Source: Alphaproteobacteria bacterium
Lineage (GTDB): Bacteria > Pseudomonadota > Alphaproteobacteria > CAAGCB01 > CAG-977
Direction: 5' to 3'
Assembly (NCBI GenBank): GCA_900768845.1
Contig: CAAGEK010000022.1
Coordinates: 1-22,792 of the forward strand
DNA length: 22,792 nucleotides
Part shown: positions 13,884 to 21,610 of the stretch, one piece after another
Position numbering within the stretch: position 1 is the first letter of the stretch
How the letters are laid out: every line of letters starts with the position of its first letter
Position numbers and translations under genes: made by a program
The notes under the pieces: generated by a model
Database searches by the model: none
Seen by the model: only the letters and a program-made list of their open reading frames with translations
What the model was told of the DNA's origin: nothing

Positions 13884-15004
13884 CGGATCCGGATATGGAT
13901 TTAAACGAACAAATCGAAGATTTAGAAAAGAAACGAATTCTATCTGTTCAATTTTCTGAGGAATATTTTGATTATTCTCAGAAATTAGCTCTTTTGTACT
14001 ATGAAAACCGAAACTACAAAGGAGCCTTTATGCTTTTGAGAATTTTGGAACGTAATTTGGAGAATCCGCCCGAATGGATTAATCTCCACTTAACGGCGGC
14101 GAAGCTTCAAATCAATCAGCGGACTTATTCACGTTCTCCAAATGAAGACTTCTTCCCCCGATTGGACAAGGCGGATACCTCCAAGCCAAATTTCGTTTTA
14201 CAAAGAAATGCCATATTCAAAGAAGCTCTGCGAATTAATGCCGAGAATTATTATTCTATCGCCCTCGACGAATTTTACACAAAAGCGGTCGAATTCGGCT
14301 TAGAAACCTCTTCCGAATGGAAAAATTTAATTCTGACGCGTTTTCCCGAACGAAAAGAATACCTGCCTTCGGAAATTGAAGAAGAGCTTTTGGAGGAAGA
14401 GGAAGAGGAAGAGGAAGAGGAAGAGGAAGAGGAAGAGGAAGAGGAAGAGGAAGAGGAAACAGAAACAGAAACAGAAACAGAAACAGAAACAGAAACAGAA
14501 ACAGAAACAGAAACAGAAACAGAAACAGAAACAGAAACTGAGAAAAAAGAAGAAATCCCCTTTTCCGAAGCTCCCCGAACCGAAGAACTTCGCGAAACGA
14601 AAAAAGAAAGCGTTTCAAAAAAATTACTGAAAGGGAAAAAAATCTTTGTTGTGGGAGAATTTAAAAACGTCGGTTGTGCCTTGAAAAAAATCAAGGAAAA
14701 CCACGGTTTGGATGGAAACTGTTTTGAAATTCATCCGGATTACTACAAAGCGAAAAATGCGACAAACCGAATAAAGCCTTACTCCTCTGCCTATGCCGCA
14801 ATCATAGCCGGAGCAATGCCGCACGCGACAAAGGACAGCGGAGATTACAGCAGCATCGTCGAAAAATGGAAAAGGGAAGAAGGCTATCCCTACACCGTTG
14901 AAGCGCGAACAAAATCCGGAACAGTGAAATTAACGCTCACCTCTTTTGTTGAAGCCGTGGAGCGCGTTATCAACCATTTGCAGGCCATGCCGGAACAGCC
15001 GTGA
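13877..15004 (+). CDS. Acidic low-complexity protein with helical N-terminus and DUF2325-like C-terminus
   Basis: A 375-residue protein translated from an ATG that overlaps the helicase stop (ATGGTAA), so the two are coupled. Residues ~10-165 are helical with a TPR-like look (SQKLALLYYENRNYKGAFML, then repeated EALRINAENYYSIALDEFY). Residues ~173-222 are low complexity: 22 consecutive Glu followed by 14 Thr-Glu pairs. The C-terminal ~120 residues form a compact alpha/beta domain, KKIFVVGEFKNVGCALKKIK...AAIIAGAMPHATKDSG...YPYTVEART. In order this resembles DUF2325 (a VGG-like strand, a D/H motif and a Gly-x-Pro strand), but I would not call it firmly. No signal or membrane segment. The role is unknown, and the genetic link with the helicase suggests a common function. 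Confidence 0.75.
   Translation: MVTDPDMDLNEQIEDLEKKRILSVQFSEEYFDYSQKLALLYYENRNYKGAFMLLRILERNLENPPEWINLHLTAAKLQINQRTYSRSPNEDFFPRLDKADTSKPNFVLQRNAIFKEALRINAENYYSIALDEFYTKAVEFGLETSSEWKNLILTRFPERKEYLPSEIEEELLEEEEEEEEEEEEEEEEEEEEEETETETETETETETETETETETETETETEKKEEIPFSEAPRTEELRETKKESVSKKLLKGKKIFVVGEFKNVGCALKKIKENHGLDGNCFEIHPDYYKAKNATNRIKPYSSAYAAIIAGAMPHATKDSGDYSSIVEKWKREEGYPYTVEARTKSGTVKLTLTSFVEAVERVINHLQAMPEQP
14393..14542 (+). repeat. Two adjacent hexanucleotide microsatellites in frame
   Basis: Eleven perfect copies of GAGGAA (14393-14458) are followed by thirteen perfect copies of ACAGAA (14459-14536) and one degenerate copy ACTGAG. Both have a six-base period, so slippage adds or removes Glu-Glu or Thr-Glu pairs without breaking the frame. 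The second tract could have arisen from the first by a point change followed by expansion. Confidence 0.95.
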
Positions 15005-15080
15005 CGTTCCGCGAAACTTGCCTGTTTTGTTTTCGTCTGTTATAAAGGCTCAAATTGACTTTTTATCCAAAGGAGCTGTC

Positions 15081-16763
15081 ATGGCGTCGTATCAATACAT
15101 TTACGTTATGAAAAACCTGTCGAAAACATACCCCGGCGGCAGGGAAGTTTTGAAAAACATCTGGCTGTCGTTTTATCCGGGGGCGAAAATCGGCGTTCTG
15201 GGTCCCAACGGTGCGGGCAAAAGTACGCTGTTGAAAATCATGGCCGGCATCGAAACCGAATTCAACGGCGAAGCTTGGGCGGCAGAAGGCGCGTCCGTAG
15301 GCTATCTGCCTCAGGAACCGCAACTTGACCCGTCGAAAAACGTCATGGAAAACGTCATGGACGGCGTCGGGCCCGTGCGCGATTTATTGAAGCGTTTCGA
15401 GGAAATCAGCATGAAGTTCGGCGAAGAGATGACCGACGATGAAATGAACGCTTTAATCGCCGAACAAGGCGAGTTGCAGGAAAAAATCGACGCGTGCAAC
15501 GGATGGGACATCGAACGCACGATTGAAATCGCAATGGACGCGTTGCGCTGTCCGCCGGCCGACGCCGATGTGACAAAGCTGTCCGGCGGAGAAAAACGCC
15601 GCGTCGCACTGTGCCGTTTGTTGCTTTCAAAACCCGATTTATTGTTGTTGGACGAACCGACGAACCATTTGGATGCGGAATCCGTCGCTTGGTTGCAACA
15701 GCACCTGCACGACTACGAAGGTACCGTCGTCATGGTCACACACGACCGCTATTTCCTTGACAACGTCACGGGCTGGATTTTGGAACTCGACCGCGGCGAA
15801 GGCATTCCTTATGAAGGGAACTATTCTTCCTGGCTGGAACAAAAGGAAAAGCGGCTGGCTCAGGAAGCCAAAGAGGAATCCGCCCGCCAACGCACCATCA
15901 AAGAAGAGCTGGAATGGATCCGGCAAAGTCCCCGCGCCCGCCAAGCCAAAAGCAAAGCCCGTGTTCAGGCGTTTGAAAATCTGGTGGCTCAATCAAACAA
16001 CGAAACGCTTTCTCAGGCTCAAATCGTCATCCCCCCCGGCCCCCGTCTGGGTGACGTTGTGATTCAATCCGAAAAACTGACAAAAGGATTCGGCGACCGT
16101 TTGCTGTTCGACGATTTGACATTCAAGCTGCCTCCCGGCGGCATTGTCGGCGTTATCGGCGCGAACGGCACGGGCAAAACGACTTTGATGAAGCTGATCA
16201 CCGGACAGGAAAAGCCCGACGCCGGAGAAATCCGCATCGGCGACACCGTCGTTTTGGGCTATGTCGATCAAAGCCGTGACGCCCTGAATCCGAATAAAAC
16301 GGTTTGGGAGGAAATCTCGGAAGGTTCGGATGAAGTCGTTTTGGGCAAACGCAAAATGCCTTCACGAGCCTATGTCGGCCAGTTCAATTTCAAAGGCGCG
16401 GACCAGCAAAAGAAAGTCGGACAGCTCTCGGGCGGGGAACGCAACCGCGTTCACATGGCCAAGATGCTGAAATCCGGCGCGAATGTCATTTTGCTTGACG
16501 AACCGACGAACGATCTGGACGTCGACACCTTGCGCGCTTTGGAAGAAGCCTTGCTCGCCTTCCCCGGATGCGCCGTCGTCACGTCCCACGACCGCTGGTT
16601 CCTCGACCGCATTGCAACGCATATTCTGGCGTTTGAAGGCGACAGCCATGTCGAATGGTTTGAAGGCAATTATGAAGAATACGAAGCCGATAAAAAACGC
16701 CGTTTGGGTGCGGAAGCCGAGCAACCCCACCGCGTGAAATACAAACCGCTGGTCAGGAAATGA
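15081..16763 (+). CDS. ettA: Energy-dependent translational throttle protein EttA (ABC-F)
   Basis: EttA is a cytoplasmic ABC-F ATPase that binds the ribosomal E site and gates the first elongation steps according to ADP/ATP ratio. The 560 residues match the family length (~555). The N-terminus YIYVMKNLSKTYPGGREVLK is typical. Domain 1 has Walker A GPNGAGKST (41-49), signature LSGGEKRRVAL and LLLDEPTNHLD. A charged linker follows (QEAKEESARQRTIKEELEWI). Domain 2 has GANGTGKTT, LSGGERNRVHMAK and ILLDEPTNDLD. Both sites look catalytic and there is no membrane part. ATG 15081 is set by AAGGAG at 15070-15075. The open frame further upstream overlaps the preceding gene and is not used. It is monocistronic with a strong terminator. 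Confidence 0.96.
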   Translation: MASYQYIYVMKNLSKTYPGGREVLKNIWLSFYPGAKIGVLGPNGAGKSTLLKIMAGIETEFNGEAWAAEGASVGYLPQEPQLDPSKNVMENVMDGVGPVRDLLKRFEEISMKFGEEMTDDEMNALIAEQGELQEKIDACNGWDIERTIEIAMDALRCPPADADVTKLSGGEKRRVALCRLLLSKPDLLLLDEPTNHLDAESVAWLQQHLHDYEGTVVMVTHDRYFLDNVTGWILELDRGEGIPYEGNYSSWLEQKEKRLAQEAKEESARQRTIKEELEWIRQSPRARQAKSKARVQAFENLVAQSNNETLSQAQIVIPPGPRLGDVVIQSEKLTKGFGDRLLFDDLTFKLPPGGIVGVIGANGTGKTTLMKLITGQEKPDAGEIRIGDTVVLGYVDQSRDALNPNKTVWEEISEGSDEVVLGKRKMPSRAYVGQFNFKGADQQKKVGQLSGGERNRVHMAKMLKSGANVILLDEPTNDLDVDTLRALEEALLAFPGCAVVTSHDRWFLDRIATHILAFEGDSHVEWFEGNYEEYEADKKRRLGAEAEQPHRVKYKPLVRK

Positions 16764-16770
16764 TCCGGTG

Positions 16771-16805
16771 AAGAGCCCCGCCCGAAACGCGGGGTTCTTT
16801 TTTTT
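16771..16805 (+). terminator. Terminator of ettA
   Basis: CCCCGC (16776-16781) pairs with GCGGGG (16789-16794). The stem extends through a G-T wobble and AT pairs to about 11 bp and is followed by a T8 run. It lies 8 bp after the stop codon. Confidence 0.9.
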
Positions 16806-16843
16806 AAACTCCTGTCCGTCACGCCCTCCCTTTCCGCAATATG

Positions 16844-17673
16844 TCAAGGTTTCAAAGGGCCGTAAAAGAATGAAGCCGTCGCTCCGCCGTCTATTAAAAA
16901 ATCAGCCCCCGTAATAAAAGCCCCTGCCCTCCCCATCAGCAATTCGGCAACGTTTGCCACTTCATCGGCAGTGCCGGGGCGTCCCGCCGGACATTTGGCA
17001 AACATATTTTTATAAAACTCTCCGCGAGGACCGTTAAATTCGTCAATCGCCAGAGGGGTTACAATAATTCCCGGAGAAATGGAATTGATCCGCGCCCCCC
17101 GTTCGCCCCATTTGACGGACTGGGTCATCACACGTTTCACATTGCACCGCTTGGCCATTTGATAAGCGTGGAGCGTATCTTTGATATTCTCGGGACGCAA
17201 AATATCCAAATTCAACAACTCTTCCGTCGGGGTCAAAGCCGGCAATTCGTCAATTTCCGCTCCCAAAGCCGGCATCCGGTGTCCGGACTGGCTGGAAATC
17301 GTAATTCCTGCGCCACCCGTTTTGATAACCTTTCCGACTTCTTCCAACAAAACGGCCGTACCGTACAAATCAACCTTTAAAATCGTTTCAATCGAAGCCT
17401 GACTCGGAGAAACTCCCGCACTGTTGACCAGCATTGAAATATCGCCGAATTTTCGAGCTGTTGAAATCATTTTTAAAATCGACTCACGAGAGGCCAGATC
17501 CGTTTCAACAGGCTCAACGTCAAATCCCGCATTGCTCATCAGCTTGGCAACGGCTTCGGCATTCCCCGTGTTTTTATCCCCTATTATTATTTCATTCCGA
17601 ACCCCAAACGTCTGGCAATCGCCATCCCGATTTGGCCGGCTCCCGTTAAAATCATCACTTCTTTTTGTTGCAT
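16844..17673 (-). pseudogene. SDR-family oxidoreductase with a single-base frameshift
   Basis: Short-chain dehydrogenase/reductase, an NAD(P)H-dependent enzyme whose substrate I cannot infer. The start is ATG 17673 behind a near-perfect ribosome site (AGGAGGAA). The first 28 codons carry the Rossmann motif ILTGAGQIGMAIARRLGFGM and then hit TAA. One missing A in the run at 17590-17592 explains this: restoring it gives MK-IIIGDKNTGNAEAVAKL, which joins the long frame beginning at 17539. That frame holds LVNSAGVS (NAG motif), ISSQSG with the catalytic Ser, YQMAK as the YxxxK pair, NSISPGIIVTPL and the closing GADFLIDGGAT. The repaired protein would be about 276 residues, a normal length. As written, initiation inside the gene would produce a protein without the cofactor-binding loop. 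Confidence 0.88.
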
Positions 17674-17956
17674 ATTTCCTCCTTTATCATCTTTCGGTCT
17701 GTTTCCCGCATCAATCATGCCAAAGACAAACCGGACACAGTAGTCCCGATTCCGTCAACTTATTGCTCAATTCTGCCAAAATTCATAAAAATATGTACAA
17801 TCCGGACGGCAATGCATGAATTCGTTTGCGGAACTCCCCTCCCCGTCGCGTCAATCGAAAAAAAACGCCGCTTTTAGAAAAAATAAGATGCCAAACCGTG
17901 TACAAAAGTTTATAAATGAACGGTCTTAAAAATTTTTTCATTGGAGAAAGCATTAA
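17674..17956. other. Divergent intergenic region between SDR and NifU-like genes
   Basis: A 283-bp spacer with no gene I can support. It must hold promoters in both directions, but no confident -35/-10 pair was found. TTATAAAT near 17909-17917 is a possible -10 for the NifU-like gene. The NifU-like ribosome site GGAGA is at 17943-17947. Confidence 0.4.
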
Positions 17957-18661
17957 ATGACTTGTTCTTATATGTGTTCGCACGAAGTGCAAGAGATGTG
18001 CCCCGTCACCAAAGGCGCCCGTCATGATCCCGCTCCGATTCCCGAAGAAGGGAAATGGATCAAATCAAAGGAAATCAAGGACGTATCCGGACTGACGCAC
18101 GGCGTCGGCGCGTGCGCCCCGCAACAGGGAACCTGCAAGCTGACCCTGAACGTCAAAGACGGCGTGATTCGCGAAGCTTTGGTTGAAACGATCGGATGCT
18201 CGGGAATGACGCACTCGGCGGCGATGGCGGCCGAAGTCCTGCCCGGAAAAACGATTCTGGAAGCTTTGAACACGGACTTGGTCTGCGACGCAATCAACGT
18301 GGCAATGCGCGAATTGTTCCTGCAAATTGTTTACGGACGCACCCAGTCCGCTTTCTCCGACGACGGTCTGCCCGTCGGTGCGGGATTGGAAGATTTGGGA
18401 AAAGGTTTGCGTTCTCAGGTCGGAACGATGTATTCGACAGAACCCAAGGGCGTGCGTTATCTGGAAATGACCGAAGGCTACGTTCTGGCCGAAGGGTTGG
18501 ATGAAAACGGCGAAGTCATCGGTTACAAAACCGTCCATCTGGGCAAAATGATGGAAGCCATCCGCAATGGCGTCGACCCGAAAACCGCGTTTGAAAAGAA
18601 CGTCAGCACCAAAGGCCGCTTCGAAGAAGCCGTCAAAGTCATCGACCCGCGCAAAGAATAA
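17957..18661 (+). CDS. NifU-N-like iron-sulfur scaffold-type protein, partner of GGGtGRT protein
   Basis: A 234-residue cytoplasmic protein related to the NifU/IscU N-terminal scaffold fold. The core segment CKLTLNVKDGVIREALVETI continues into GCSGMTHSAAMAAEVLPGK, comparable to the IscU region around its first cluster Cys and the following helix. Further Cys residues lie in GACAPQQGTC and LVCDAINVA, and there is an unusual Cys-rich N-terminus (MTCSYMCSHEVQEMC). True IscU/NifU-N proteins are ~125-150 residues, so the C-terminal ~90 residues are an extension (RYLEMTEGYVLAEGLDENG). Cluster binding is inferred from the fold and the cysteines. The start has GGAGA 9 bp upstream. The gene is 12 bp from the GGGtGRT gene, and the two make a unit ending at the terminator at 19691. 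This pair recurs in other genomes, which supports a joint role. Confidence 0.75.
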   Translation: MTCSYMCSHEVQEMCPVTKGARHDPAPIPEEGKWIKSKEIKDVSGLTHGVGACAPQQGTCKLTLNVKDGVIREALVETIGCSGMTHSAAMAAEVLPGKTILEALNTDLVCDAINVAMRELFLQIVYGRTQSAFSDDGLPVGAGLEDLGKGLRSQVGTMYSTEPKGVRYLEMTEGYVLAEGLDENGEVIGYKTVHLGKMMEAIRNGVDPKTAFEKNVSTKGRFEEAVKVIDPRKE

Positions 18662-18673
18662 GGAGAGTGGATT

Positions 18674-19669
18674 ATGAGTCTTTTTGAAGGATATGAACGC
18701 CGCATTGCGCAGATCGACGAATGTTGCAAAAAGTACGGCATCGCCAATATTGAAGAAGCCGATAAAATCTGCAAAGAAAAAGGCGTTGACGTTGCCGCCA
18801 TCGTAAAGGGCATTCAGCCGATTTGTTTTGAAAACGCTTGCTGGGCTTATACTTTGGGCGCGGCGATTGCCATCAAGACAAACACCAAAGAAGCCGCTGA
18901 AGTCGCCGAAAAGCTGGGTATCGGTTTGCAGGCGTTCTGCATCCCCGGTTCCGTCGCGGATCAACGTCAGGTCGGTTTGGGACACGGCAATCTGGGCGCG
19001 ATGTTGCTCAGCGAAAACACGAAATGCTTCTGCTTCCTGGCCGGTCACGAATCGTTTGCCGCCGCCGAAGGTGCCATCGGCATCGCATTGAAAGCCAACA
19101 AAGTCCGCAAAGAACCGTTGCGCGTCATTTTGAACGGACTTGGCAAAGACGCGGCCTATATCATTTCCCGCATCAACGGCTTTACGTCGGTTGAAACGGA
19201 ATACGATTACAAAACGGGCGAGCTGAAAATCGTCAGCGAAAAGGCGTTCTCGAACGGCGACCGTGCGAAAGTCAAATGCTACGGTGCGGACGACGTTTCC
19301 GAAGGCGTCGCCATCATGATCAAAGAAGGCGTCGACGTTTCCATCACAGGCAACTCGACGAACCCGACGCGCTTCCAGCATCCTGTCGCCGGCACTTACA
19401 AAAAGTGGGCGATCGAACATGGCAAGAAATACTTCTCGGTCGCTTCGGGCGGCGGTACCGGCCGTACGTTGCATCCGGATAACGTAGCGGCGGGGCCGGC
19501 TTCTTACGGCATGACGGACACGATGGGACGTATGCACGGCGACGCACAGTTTGCGGGGTCTTCGTCCGTTCCTGCGCACGTCGAAATGATGGGCTTGATC
19601 GGTATGGGCAACAACCCGATGGTCGGTGCGACCGTCGCCGTTGCAGTCGCCGTTTCTCAAGCGATGTAA
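18674..19669 (+). CDS. GGGtGRT-family protein
   Basis: A 331-residue protein named for the strictly conserved GGGTGRT found here in SVASGGGTGRTLHPDNVA (about residue 260). This is a recognised family without an assigned biochemical function. Other conserved-looking blocks are CFENACWAYTLGAAIAIK, GSVADQRQVGLGHGNLGAML, CFCFLAGHESFAAAEGAIGI and NGLGKDAAYIISRING. Gly-rich loops suggest a nucleotide or cofactor site, but this is inference. There is no signal peptide. The C-terminal AVAVAVSQAM helix is Ala-rich. The start ATG 18674 follows AAGGAGAG. It is the second gene of the unit with the NifU-N-like protein, and length and ends match what I expect of the family. Confidence 0.9.
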   Translation: MSLFEGYERRIAQIDECCKKYGIANIEEADKICKEKGVDVAAIVKGIQPICFENACWAYTLGAAIAIKTNTKEAAEVAEKLGIGLQAFCIPGSVADQRQVGLGHGNLGAMLLSENTKCFCFLAGHESFAAAEGAIGIALKANKVRKEPLRVILNGLGKDAAYIISRINGFTSVETEYDYKTGELKIVSEKAFSNGDRAKVKCYGADDVSEGVAIMIKEGVDVSITGNSTNPTRFQHPVAGTYKKWAIEHGKKYFSVASGGGTGRTLHPDNVAAGPASYGMTDTMGRMHGDAQFAGSSSVPAHVEMMGLIGMGNNPMVGATVAVAVAVSQAM

Positions 19670-19689
19670 CAAGCTTTTTCAACATCGAA

Positions 19690-19717
19690 AAGAGGGCTTT
19701 TCAAGCCCTCTTTTTTT
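19690..19717 (+). terminator. Strong terminator of the NifU-like/GGGtGRT unit
   Basis: AGAGGGCTT (19691-19699) pairs perfectly with AAGCCCTCT (19703-19711) around a 3-nt loop and is followed by T7 (T tract to 19717). Confidence 0.92.
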
Positions 19718-19752
19718 GCCCCTCCCCGTTTGCGAAAACAAAGCGAAAGAAT

Positions 19753-20142
19753 TTATTCGGAATAAATTTCAAAAACGGTAATACCTGCGTCCGCGATTTT
19801 AATGCGCTTTACAAATTTTTTATCTTTCGGATCATTCAAAATCAGAGCGACTGCAGGCTTTTTTCCTGTCATTTTAGAATAGTACAAAGATTGACCGACC
19901 GCTTCCGCCCACTTCTTTGCCCGGTCGAACTCTACGGCATATTCCGATGTCAGACAATCAACTCGCGTCCGATCAGGAAGAACATACTCAATCTGTCCGC
20001 GACAATATTTTTTCACATAATACTTTTCATTAAAACGTTTTTGAAACGGCACAGACACTTCATTTTTCCCCGACAGCAAAAAGAAGCACCCCAAACACAC
20101 TAAAAGCATCAATAAAATGCCGATTGCCCCATATTTCTTCAT
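19753..20142 (-). CDS. Membrane-anchored protein resembling PD-(D/E)XK nuclease fold
   Basis: A 129-residue protein. MKKYGAIGILLMLLVCLGCF is a hydrophobic N-terminal anchor or signal segment, and the Cys residues do not make a canonical lipobox. The rest is a small alpha/beta domain: IEYVLPDRTRVDCLTSEYAV, then EFDRAKKWAEAVGQSLYYSK and KPAVALILNDP. The order Asp (RVD), acidic-x-x-Lys (EFDRAKK) and Gln (GQSLYY) is the pattern of restriction-endonuclease-like folds, and this short secreted type is widespread with unknown function. Nuclease activity is not demonstrated and would be extracytoplasmic here. ATG 20142 has AAAGGTGA upstream. It begins 21 bp after the stop of the AAA+ gene, so it probably ends that operon. 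No obvious terminator follows, apart from the convergent one at 19690. Confidence 0.65.
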   Translation of the reverse strand: MKKYGAIGILLMLLVCLGCFFLLSGKNEVSVPFQKRFNEKYYVKKYCRGQIEYVLPDRTRVDCLTSEYAVEFDRAKKWAEAVGQSLYYSKMTGKKPAVALILNDPKDKKFVKRIKIADAGITVFEIYSE

Positions 20143-20163
20143 TCACCTTTGCCTTTCCGAAAC

Positions 20164-21090
20164 CTACATCAAACAAGGTAAACTTCCGATTTCTTTTTTT
20201 GCTTCATTCACGTTTGCCACCGCTTTTAACAGCAAAGGAAAAGTCAATCTGCGCTCTTTTGCTCCGACGGCGTCAAACAAAGCGTTTTTCGTCGCCACTA
20301 AAATTTCTCCGCCGGAAAGTCCTTCGCTTTGACGAGCCAGTTCAACAAAGTCCATATCTTCATATCCGGGGACTTTTACGGGAATTTTTGACCGCCAAAG
20401 TTTTTCCCGAGACGAACTGTCCGGCAACGGAATATGGATATGCTTTAATATTCTGCGTACAAAAGCGGAATCGTAATTTTTTGCGCAATTCGTTGCAAAA
20501 GCGACAATTCCGGAATGTTGTTCCAATTGTTTCAACATAACGCCTCTGGCCGCATTAACGGCATTGTCAGACGACTGAGTAACGTTTGTAAGCCTTCGTC
20601 CCAAAACAGCATCCGCTTCGTCAAAAAATAAAACGGCGTCGTTTTGTTTGGCCGCGTCAAAGGCTTTTACAATATTCTTGCCGGTTTCTCCGACATATTT
20701 TGATTCCAAATCCGATAAATTAACGTCTATCAGTTCTTTATTCCAACGATTGCATAACGCTTCGACAATCATTGTTTTGCCTGTCCCCGGAGGGCCGAAC
20801 AGATTAAAGGCTATTTGTCCGCCATAAGGATCAATGTTTTCCATACCCCATTCGCGATAAACGACAGAGTGAAACTGTATCATATTTTGCAATACGTCAA
20901 GTTCGTGAAGAATATCATCCGGTAAAATCAAATCTTCATACCGATATCTGGGATGACGAGGAAGGCAATCAAAAACTTCTTCTTTTTTATACCCTTGTCC
21001 GGTTTTCATCAACGGAACTTTTTCCCCATCCTTATTTTCTTCCGTATTCCGAACAGGCTCAACCCAACCGTATTTAAGCGTTTTATTCAT
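20164..21090 (-). CDS. AAA+ ATPase of a membrane-associated operon
   Basis: A 308-residue single-domain AAA+ ATPase of the FtsH/SpoVK-like classical type. Walker A GPPGTGKT (99-106), pore-loop candidate KYVGETG (131-137), Walker B VLFFDEAD (153-160), sensor-1 ATN (199-201) and paired arginines FVRRI (212-213) as arginine-finger candidates are all intact. GLSGGEI gives the sensor-2 region. There is no protease or membrane domain, so work would be done through partners. I chose ATG 21090 because AAAGGATA precedes it and it overlaps the upstream gene's stop (ATGAATAA). The frame opens ten codons earlier. The two genes before it encode single-pass membrane proteins, which are the obvious candidates to anchor or be remodelled by this ATPase. 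Confidence 0.88.
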   Translation of the reverse strand: MNKTLKYGWVEPVRNTEENKDGEKVPLMKTGQGYKKEEVFDCLPRHPRYRYEDLILPDDILHELDVLQNMIQFHSVVYREWGMENIDPYGGQIAFNLFGPPGTGKTMIVEALCNRWNKELIDVNLSDLESKYVGETGKNIVKAFDAAKQNDAVLFFDEADAVLGRRLTNVTQSSDNAVNAARGVMLKQLEQHSGIVAFATNCAKNYDSAFVRRILKHIHIPLPDSSSREKLWRSKIPVKVPGYEDMDFVELARQSEGLSGGEILVATKNALFDAVGAKERRLTFPLLLKAVANVNEAKKEIGSLPCLM

Positions 21091-21595
21091 GGCAGTTATC
21101 CTTTTTATACAACAGAACATTGTTGCTCTTCTGAAAAGAGGAATAAATCAGTGCCCGCACCTCATCGGGAACATAATCGCGGTCTATCTCTCGAGCTAAG
21201 GATAACTTCCGCGTTTCTCCCGCTTTACCGGTAACAATCACATACGGCGTTATCAATACTGTCGAAGCGTTTTTCATGTCAGGCGTATAACCGATTTCTT
21301 CAATGCTTTCATTGAGTTTTACGGCTTTGTTTTCTTTAAGGCTTTCAATAATTGAAGAAACATTTTGAATTTTTGCCTGAATCAAACATCTTTCAATATC
21401 CGAAAAAAGCACGTCGTAATATTTGTCGGAAACGCCTGTGTCAGAAACGTTATAAAAAAATTCAGCCGCTTTTTGCCATATTCTTTTCAAATAAAAAAGC
21501 AGAAATACGACTGTCAGACATACGAAAAAAACTGAGGCCGCCTTTATGTATTCAATCCATGCCACGGAAGGACAAACATATTGAGAATTTTCCAT
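21083..21595 (-). CDS. Single-pass membrane protein 2 of the AAA+ operon
   Basis: A 170-residue protein that I do not recognise. One transmembrane helix spans about residues 19-36 (AASVFFVCLTVVFLLFYL), followed by a basic KRIWQK stop, which predicts a cytoplasmic C-terminal domain of ~130 residues. That domain is mixed: a helical part (DVLFSDIERCLIQAKIQNVS), then STVLITPYVIVTGKAGETRK, then VPDEVRALIYSSF. The ribosome site AAAGGA lies about 8 bp before ATG 21595. It is separated from the preceding membrane protein gene by 15 bp and overlaps the AAA+ gene by 8 bp, so the three are translationally linked. Confidence 0.7.
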   Translation of the reverse strand: MENSQYVCPSVAWIEYIKAASVFFVCLTVVFLLFYLKRIWQKAAEFFYNVSDTGVSDKYYDVLFSDIERCLIQAKIQNVSSIIESLKENKAVKLNESIEEIGYTPDMKNASTVLITPYVIVTGKAGETRKLSLAREIDRDYVPDEVRALIYSSFQKSNNVLLYKKDNCHE

Positions 21596-21610
21596 TGTAT
21601 TTTTCCTTTC

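Noticed and set aside
14256..14694. Long minus-strand frames rich in Leu/Phe or Ser/Val across the microsatellites
   Set aside because: They are reading-frame shadows of the hexanucleotide repeats; no start signals and no non-repeat protein content.
18065..19672. 535-codon minus-strand frame opposite the NifU-like and GGGtGRT genes
   Set aside because: It mirrors two well-recognised plus-strand families; its composition (Phe, Arg, Asp, Val rich) is typical of an antisense shadow and it crosses both genes.
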